The notes below the pieces were generated by a model. It was not told the origin of the DNA and did no database searches. It saw nothing but the letters and a program-made list of their open reading frames with translations. Positions 58,646-64,000 of a stretch of 64,000 nt of DNA are shown here, piece after piece (positions within the stretch are counted from its first letter, which is position 1; every line of letters begins with the position of its first letter). This DNA comes from Cardiobacteriaceae bacterium (GTDB lineage Bacteria > Pseudomonadota > Gammaproteobacteria > Cardiobacteriales > Cardiobacteriaceae). The DNA lies in contig JAUNEA010000002.1 in NCBI GenBank assembly GCA_030525785.1, positions 124,001 to 188,000 on the forward strand. The letters run 5' to 3'. The position numbers and the translations under genes are program-made.

Positions 58646-59584
58646 ATGAAAGTTTTATTGCTTACGCCCAAACACCCACCAAGTTACACTGATGATTTGT
58701 ATTTGGCGTTGCGTGCGAAGGTAGGAACCTGTGATTTTTATCCTCTTGATGAACGCCAAAGTAGTAATCTGGAGGAATTTTTCGCGCGCCATATTCGGTT
58801 GGCGCATTTTGATCGTATTCTTTTGATGTTTGATGGGAAGTTTATTTACGAACAAAGCCCATTTTTGCGTCGCTTACCAACGTTAGGCGTGTTATCGTTA
58901 AATTATGATGGCAATGATGCCTTGATTAATAAGCGCATGATTTCCAACTTCACCACGATGCCTTGGCTACGTTGGATTGGTTCGAATTTGGAGCTTTGTC
59001 ATCAATATCAAGATCAAGGCTATGATGCTTATTGGATTCCTTCTGTCTTTGATAATCAGAAGTTTGTGCAACGAATTCGCAAACGCGTTACGCGCTATTG
59101 TTATGTTTACGGTAATAAAGCAGCGTGTGATTTGGTGAGCGAGTCATTATCACATGCGATGTCGGTCATGCCGTTAAGCAAGGAAGAAGTGTTGAATGAT
59201 GATTCAATCCACTTTGCAAGCGAGGATATTTTTGTTTTTTGGCCTGATACGCATGATAACGATATGAGCCCGATGATTAAGGCAATGGCATGCGGTGCAG
59301 CGGTGGTGAGTCGAGATGTGAGCATGGAGAAGCGCGTGCTGTATGGTTGGCATGAAGGGCGCGATATGCTTTATGCAACCGATGAATTGCATTTGATTCG
59401 TTTGTTGCGTCAATTGGTTTTAGATGAAACGCTGATTCGTACACTTTCTCATCATGCTGTGCAAAAAGTTAAGCTTTTTTATCCACAGACGGTTGGTAAG
59501 CGTATTGGGGCGCATTTGGAGGTTCCTGTTCGTAATCCAGGCGATTATCGTATGAAACAACGTATTTTTGGGTTTGATATTTAG
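58646..59584 (+). CDS. Glycosyltransferase-like protein (GT-B type)
   Basis: A 312-residue soluble protein. It opens with a Rossmann-like strand MKVLLLTPKHPPSYTDDL, has a central switch region IPSVFDNQKFV, and ends with a GT-B nucleotide-sugar region: EDIFVFWPDTHDNDMSPMIK leading to AMACGAAVVSRDV, as in group 1 and CgeB/YkvP-like transferases. The usual EPFG Glu position reads DNDMSP, so donor binding may differ or be lost. It contains no AAGCGCTT copy, unlike its neighbours. The next gene starts directly after its stop codon. Substrate unknown. Confidence 0.6.
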   Translation: MKVLLLTPKHPPSYTDDLYLALRAKVGTCDFYPLDERQSSNLEEFFARHIRLAHFDRILLMFDGKFIYEQSPFLRRLPTLGVLSLNYDGNDALINKRMISNFTTMPWLRWIGSNLELCHQYQDQGYDAYWIPSVFDNQKFVQRIRKRVTRYCYVYGNKAACDLVSESLSHAMSVMPLSKEEVLNDDSIHFASEDIFVFWPDTHDNDMSPMIKAMACGAAVVSRDVSMEKRVLYGWHEGRDMLYATDELHLIRLLRQLVLDETLIRTLSHHAVQKVKLFYPQTVGKRIGAHLEVPVRNPGDYRMKQRIFGFDI

Positions 59585-61012
59585 ATGCAAACTTGGCGTG
59601 CCATTCTGCAAAACATTTGGCAAAGCGCTTGGGGATACCAAGCGCTTTTACTGATTTTAAGCGCCATAACCTCTTTCATGCTATGGCATTTTGACCATCA
59701 AACCTTAAGCGTTTACTCTGTGCAACAACTGTGGCAAAGCGCTTTGATGCCCGAAACACTGTGGCAACAGGTTTTACACCCCTTCTCAGGCGAGGAGCAT
59801 CGAGTGATTTTGCTGATGGGATTGCTTTCCAGCGTGAGTTTAGGGCTGTTTGCAGCGGTGTCGTTGCTTTTAGGTTTGAGTCGGCAGACGACATTGGTCT
59901 TGGTGCTTTTGATGAATTTTAACCCAGAATACAACGATGTACGTTTAAGTCTTGATGTTTTTCAGCTCATCATACCGTTGTGGCTTTTGGGGCTGTGGGG
60001 TTTACTGACCTATTACGCTCATCATCGGCTGAAAGCGCTTGGTTTGTGGACAGGTTGCTGGTTATTGGGCGTGATATTGGAACCTGCAACTTTACTGGTT
60101 GGGCTGGGTTTTCCTTGCTGTTTTGCGGTATTGGAGCATAAGGTCTCGAAAACATGGGGTATGTGGTGGCTGGGTTATGCCCTATTGGCTGGTTTGTTTG
60201 TTTTGCTTTTGCCACATACGCGAGAATTTGTGGTGCAATGGTGGGCATCGCTGAGCCACACCAAGCCTGATGCCTCTTCTTACTTCTTCCCATTGGGAGA
60301 TGGGCGTAGTTTAAGCTTAAGCGCTTTGCAATATTATGGCTTGGCTCTGGTGTTGGTATTGTTTAACTGGGCGAGATGTGCAGGTTTGGTGATTGTGGGT
60401 TTGGTTCTGGTGGGCTTACGCGCAAAAGTGACCTCTGTACTGGTGCCTCGTATTCGTTATTTCTTGTGGTTTGGCTTGTTGTTCATGGCTCTGTTATTGT
60501 CCTTTTTGTGGGTGCATATGGGGCGATGGTTTGGAGATTTGGCGTATATGCCATTGGTGATGGTGGGATTATTGCTGACTTCTGGTGCCGTCTTCTACAG
60601 TTTGGAACGCATGCGCCGTTTGTCTGATGTGCAGCGTTTGGTGTTGTTTTGGCTAGGTGTGAGCTACGCTTTGGCAAGTATGATGAGCTTTGGGCCAAGC
60701 GCAGGGCATTTGCGTGAGGCAGGTTTGTGGACGCATCATCATTTAGCCACTTTCGAACAAAGCGCTTTGCCCCAGAAGTTGCTCTACAGCAACAGCCCTC
60801 AAGCTTTATTTTACGCAGGTGTTTCGCCATTGGAGCGAGACGAGCATTATCGTCTTGACGTTTTAAGCGATGATTTGCCAAGTGATGCTTTGATTCTTTA
60901 CAGCCATTATCGCCATGCGCCATTGCCTGAAGATTTCAAGCGCTTTGAAACGCTGGCAAAGTTTACCAATCAGCACGGCGACCAAATTTACGCCTTGCGC
61001 TCTTCTCCTTAA
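59585..61012 (+). CDS. Polytopic membrane protein, possible GT-C-like
   Basis: A 475-residue protein I do not recognise. About ten hydrophobic segments span residues 18-375, including LLLILSAITSFMLWHF and VILLMGLLSSVSLGLFAAVS, followed by a C-terminal soluble domain of about 85 residues (LLYSNSPQALFYAGVSPLER, ALILYSHYRHAPLP). A multi-helix body with a C-terminal periplasmic domain and an acidic loop near FNPEYNDVRLSLD after early helices is reminiscent of GT-C transferases, but this is inference. It begins immediately after the stop of the transferase-like gene. Eight palindrome copies are present, three in the first 150 bp. Confidence 0.6.
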   Translation: MQTWRAILQNIWQSAWGYQALLLILSAITSFMLWHFDHQTLSVYSVQQLWQSALMPETLWQQVLHPFSGEEHRVILLMGLLSSVSLGLFAAVSLLLGLSRQTTLVLVLLMNFNPEYNDVRLSLDVFQLIIPLWLLGLWGLLTYYAHHRLKALGLWTGCWLLGVILEPATLLVGLGFPCCFAVLEHKVSKTWGMWWLGYALLAGLFVLLLPHTREFVVQWWASLSHTKPDASSYFFPLGDGRSLSLSALQYYGLALVLVLFNWARCAGLVIVGLVLVGLRAKVTSVLVPRIRYFLWFGLLFMALLLSFLWVHMGRWFGDLAYMPLVMVGLLLTSGAVFYSLERMRRLSDVQRLVLFWLGVSYALASMMSFGPSAGHLREAGLWTHHHLATFEQSALPQKLLYSNSPQALFYAGVSPLERDEHYRLDVLSDDLPSDALILYSHYRHAPLPEDFKRFETLAKFTNQHGDQIYALRSSP

Positions 61013-61027
61013 ACCCTAAGATTGACC

Positions 61028-62011
61028 ATGAGTTCTTCACTGTTGGACGTTCATTTATCACGTCTTGAGCCAACGCAATTACGCGCCCTTCGTCATCATT
61101 ATCAAATGGGCATCACCAGCACCATGCAAAGCGCTTTGACCGACTCTCCTCATGATCCCATTGCGGCGCAATTTGTGCCTGATGTGCGAGAGTTGGAGGT
61201 GCGTGAGGAGGAGCTTTCTGATCCCATTGGTGATGAGCCCCATAGCCCTGTGCCAAGTTTGGTGCATCGTTATCGGAATCGGGGTTTATGGAAAATCAAT
61301 AGCCACTGCGCGGTGTATTGTCGTTTTTGCTTTCGTAAAGAACAGATTGGCAAGAAAGGGCAGGGGGTGAGTGATGAGATGCGAGACAAAGCGCTTTGCT
61401 ATCTGCGTGAGCATCGAGATATTGAGGAATTGATTTTAAGTGGCGGAGATCCTTGGTTTTTAAGCCCAAAACGGTTGGCGCATTTTGTGTTGCCTGTGGG
61501 CGAAATGGCTCATATTCGCCGTGTTCGGATTCATACGCGTATGCCTGTGGTGGAACCTTCTGCGATAACAGAAGAATTGTTGGGCTTATTTAGCAGCTTG
61601 CCACAAAGTATCCATGTGGTGATTCATATCAACCACGCTCAAGAACTCACGCCTCCAGCGATTTCTGCTCTGGCAAAGATGAGGCAATCAGGCATGATGT
61701 TGTATTCGCAAAGTGTGTTGTTGAGGGGCGTGAATGATCGTGTTGAGGTGCTGGCTGATTTGATGAACAGGCTGCTTGATGTGGGTGTGATGCCGTATTA
61801 CTTGCACCATCTTGATCTTGCCAAAGGCACCAGCCATTTTCGCCTTACGCTTGCTGAAGGCAAAGCGCTTTATCAAGCTTTGCAACAGCGCCTTTCAGGC
61901 ATTGCCTTGCCGCGCTATATGGTTGAAATACCAGGTGGCGGCGGTAAAGTGCCTGTGATGTCGTTGAGTGATGAAGAATTATCTCATTTACAGCAGTTGG
62001 GATTGAATTAG
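61028..62011 (+). CDS. epmB: EF-P-(R)-beta-lysylation protein EpmB (lysine 2,3-aminomutase family)
   Basis: Radical-SAM enzyme that makes (R)-beta-lysine for attachment to elongation factor P by EpmA. 327 residues. The [4Fe-4S] cluster Cys triad is in NSHCAVYCRFCFRKEQIG (CxxxCxxC); PLP-site and barrel motifs include LILSGGDPWFLSP, RIHTRMPVVEPSAI and VEIPGGGGKVPVMS. The ATG at 61028 is preferred over the TTG at 61022. efp and epmA are not in the window. Length and lack of the long C-terminal part distinguish it from clostridial KamA. Confidence 0.9.
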   Translation: MSSSLLDVHLSRLEPTQLRALRHHYQMGITSTMQSALTDSPHDPIAAQFVPDVRELEVREEELSDPIGDEPHSPVPSLVHRYRNRGLWKINSHCAVYCRFCFRKEQIGKKGQGVSDEMRDKALCYLREHRDIEELILSGGDPWFLSPKRLAHFVLPVGEMAHIRRVRIHTRMPVVEPSAITEELLGLFSSLPQSIHVVIHINHAQELTPPAISALAKMRQSGMMLYSQSVLLRGVNDRVEVLADLMNRLLDVGVMPYYLHHLDLAKGTSHFRLTLAEGKALYQALQQRLSGIALPRYMVEIPGGGGKVPVMSLSDEELSHLQQLGLN

Positions 62012-62019
62012 GAGGCGAG

Positions 62020-63687
62020 ATGGCAAAGCGCTTTGAAGGTGGCTGGGCGAGATGGGGCTTTGCGCCTCGTTTGTTGGATTTGCGAGAGGGTTATACAGGG
62101 GCGCAAGCTTTGCGCGATGTAGGAGCAGGAATAACTGTAGCAATGGTGGCATTGCCTTTGGCGATGGCATTTGCGATAGCCTCAGGTTTGCCTCCACAAG
62201 CAGGCTTGTTTACTGCAGTGGTGGGTGGCTTTTTGATTTCGTTCTTGAGTGGTTCGCCTGTGCAAATTGGGGGGCCTGCTGGAGCGTTTATTGTGGTGGT
62301 TTATGGCATTGTGCAAGAGCATGGTGTTACAGGGCTTTGGGCTGCCACTTTCCTTTCTGGTGTAATGCTTTGGCTGATGGGCTTTTTGCGACTGGGCGTT
62401 TTGATTCAGTTTATTCCTGTGGCGGTTATTTTAGGCTTTACCAACGGCATTGCGGTGTTGATTGCTTTTTCGCAGATAGCTGATTTTTTGGGGCTAAGTT
62501 TGTCGGAGAAGCCAGCGGCATGGTGGGCATTGGTCAAAGCGCTTTGGACTGCTCGACACAGTTGGAGTGGTGAGGCTGTGTTGGTGGGTGTGTTATCGTT
62601 GATGGCGATGATTGTGTGGCATCAGATGCAAGGTATGTGGCGTGGTCGTTGGAGAATGCTCGCCTTTGTGCCAGCTTCTTTGTTGGCGCTGTTGGTGTCG
62701 TTGGGTGTTGTTTGGAGCTTGGGTTTACAGGTTCAGACTATTGGTTCGCGCTTTGGTGGCATTCCACAAGGCTTACCGCCACTTTCTGTGCCTGATTTTC
62801 AACAGCTAAGCGCTTTGTTCAAACCAGCATTTACACTGGCAATCTTGGGGGCTATTGAGTCGTTGTTATGCGCACGGGTGGCGGATTATTTGCTAAACGA
62901 TAGGCATCATGCCAATCAAGAGCTGATGGCACAAGGTGTTGCCAATATGCTGACACCTTGGTTCAGCGGTATGCCAGCTACAGGAACGATTGCCCGAACG
63001 GTAACGAATATCAAAAGTGGTGGTCGTACACCGATTGCAGGCATGACACATGCCTTAACAATTTTGGGCGTGATGCTGCTGTTTGCTCCATTCGCGCAAT
63101 ACATTCCCTTGCCTTGCTTAGCAGCGATTTTGTTGTTTGTGTCGTGGAATATGGGGGAATGGAAGGCTTTTGTGGCGCTTAAAAGCTATCGAGTGCCGTA
63201 TCGTTTGACGTTTCTAGCGGTGTTTGTGCTGACGGTGGTTGTGGATTTAACGGTTGCTGTTTTGGTGGGTATGGTGCTGGCGATGGTGATTGTTCTTTAT
63301 CGATTGTCGCAATTGATGGAGGAGGAAGTCGTGGACGTGCGCGAAGGCGTGGTGATGGTCAGTTTTCGTGGGGCATTGTTTTTTGGTGCAGTGCAACATT
63401 TGGCAGCGTGGGAGGAGAGTTTGCCTAAGAAGCGTCTGATTTTGGATTTGTCAGGCGTTATTTATATGGATAGCACAGGCGCGGAAGCATTAAGCGCTTT
63501 GTGGCGCAAAAGCGAGAGTAAAGGGGTGGATTTGTGGTTGTGTGGTTTGCGTCCTCAGGTTCTTTCGATGATTGAACGCGTGGGTTTGGCAAAGTATTTA
63601 TCGTACCCACCTTTTACCGATAGCCAAAGCGCTTTGTTGTTGGATACACAAATACATGAACGAGTGGAGAAGGTAGATGGAGCTTAG
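62020..63687 (+). CDS. SulP-family anion transporter with STAS domain
   Basis: A 555-residue SLC26/SulP transporter: about 12-14 membrane segments (residues 30-415) with AGITVAMVALPLAMAFAIASG, QAGLFTAVVGGFLISFL, GSPVQIGGPAGAFIVVV and ATGTIARTVTNIKSGGRTPI (segments abbreviated), then a cytoplasmic STAS domain (about 430-545) with LILDLSGVIYMDSTGAEAL. Family members carry sulfate, bicarbonate or dicarboxylates; the substrate is undetermined. GGAGGCGAG precedes the ATG. A palindrome copy begins at codon 2 and encodes AKRF. Confidence 0.92.
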   Translation: MAKRFEGGWARWGFAPRLLDLREGYTGAQALRDVGAGITVAMVALPLAMAFAIASGLPPQAGLFTAVVGGFLISFLSGSPVQIGGPAGAFIVVVYGIVQEHGVTGLWAATFLSGVMLWLMGFLRLGVLIQFIPVAVILGFTNGIAVLIAFSQIADFLGLSLSEKPAAWWALVKALWTARHSWSGEAVLVGVLSLMAMIVWHQMQGMWRGRWRMLAFVPASLLALLVSLGVVWSLGLQVQTIGSRFGGIPQGLPPLSVPDFQQLSALFKPAFTLAILGAIESLLCARVADYLLNDRHHANQELMAQGVANMLTPWFSGMPATGTIARTVTNIKSGGRTPIAGMTHALTILGVMLLFAPFAQYIPLPCLAAILLFVSWNMGEWKAFVALKSYRVPYRLTFLAVFVLTVVVDLTVAVLVGMVLAMVIVLYRLSQLMEEEVVDVREGVVMVSFRGALFFGAVQHLAAWEESLPKKRLILDLSGVIYMDSTGAEALSALWRKSESKGVDLWLCGLRPQVLSMIERVGLAKYLSYPPFTDSQSALLLDTQIHERVEKVDGA

Positions 63688-64000
63688 GGTTTTAACTGTA
63701 AGCCAGCTGAATCAAGGGATTCGTTTGTGTTTGGAAGATGTATTTGGCGATATTTGGCTGGAGGGGGAGATTTCCAATTTAGCAAGACCTAGCTCAGGGC
63801 ATGTGTATTTTTCGCTGAAAGATGACGAGGCGCAAATTGCTTGTGTGCTTTTTAAACAAATGCAAGCTGGCATGGGTTTATCGCTGGAGGCATTGGTACA
63901 TGGGCTAAAGATTCGAGTGCATGGAAAAGTGAGTGTGTACACCGTTCGGGGTAACTATCAATTGATGATTGACCGCCTTGAGCCTGTGGGGGAAGGTGCG
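63677..64000 (+). CDS. xseA: Exodeoxyribonuclease VII large subunit, N-terminal part (3' end outside window)
   Basis: Reading frame open to the window end (108 codons visible). The start ATG overlaps the SulP gene by 11 bp. The translated start MELRVLTVSQLNQGIR, then WLEGEISNLARPSSGHVYFS, KDDEAQIACVLFK and VRVHG-like KIRVHGKVSVYTVRGNYQL, is the OB-fold domain of XseA, which binds single-stranded DNA. The nuclease domain lies beyond the window. Confidence 0.93.
   Translation, partial: MELRVLTVSQLNQGIRLCLEDVFGDIWLEGEISNLARPSSGHVYFSLKDDEAQIACVLFKQMQAGMGLSLEALVHGLKIRVHGKVSVYTVRGNYQLMIDRLEPVGEGA

Overview
The window is chromosomal DNA of a gammaproteobacterium. It is densely coded and by eye has a mid-40s percent G+C content. 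The evidence is the gene set and order: tgt-yajC-secD-secF, divergent lptF-lptG and pepA, rsmG-parB-atpIBEFHAGDC, sucC-sucD, bamD next to rluD, and an EpmB-type aminomutase. The genus cannot be fixed from the sequence; a Cardiobacteriales-like relative is a guess. No prophage, transposase, CRISPR array, tRNA or rRNA was seen.

The most striking property is a short palindrome, AAGCGCTT, usually extended to CAAAGCGCTTTG. By hand I count about 155 copies of the 8-mer, roughly one per 410 bp, where about one would be expected by chance. About 50 copies are the full 12-mer. It lies mostly inside genes, where it is read as Ser-Ala-Leu, Lys-Ala-Leu or Lys-Arg-Phe. It is nearly absent from the ATP synthase operon. 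Between genes it is built into terminator hairpins and into a 271-bp nested palindrome after secF.

Layout. 1-2.5 kb: end of a fused TRAP permease, a universal stress protein and a secreted peptidoglycan-binding repeat protein. 2.5-8.2 kb: ChaA-type antiporter, then tgt-yajC-secDF. 8.5-12.2 kb (minus): heme uptake and use operon hmuSTUV with a candidate Fur site. 12.3-15.2 kb (minus): a three-gene chemotaxis-like module (membrane CheA-like kinase, CheY-like regulator, CheX-like protein). 15.4-24 kb: hrpA, M23 peptidase, tyrS, HtrA-like protease, a membrane protein and dps. 24.1-27 kb (minus): NlpC/P60 protein with lptG and lptF. 27.2-37.1 kb: pepA, rsmG, parB (no parA) and the nine-gene ATP synthase operon. 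37.3-41.4 kb (minus): sucCD and an NhaC-family antiporter behind a lysine riboswitch, so probably a lysine transporter. 41.4-49.4 kb: rluD, bamD, metG, a large lipoprotein, EptA-like transferase and sodC. 49.4-54.7 kb (minus): branched-chain amino acid ABC transporter livKHMGF with a translationally coupled flavin reductase. 54.8-64 kb: rluE, trpDC, upp, a DUF3108-like protein, a glycosyltransferase-like protein with a membrane partner, epmB, a SulP transporter and the start of xseA.

Much of the window serves envelope building (Sec export, LPS transport, BamD, EptA, peptidoglycan hydrolases) and nutrient import (heme, lysine, branched-chain amino acids, TRAP substrate, anions).
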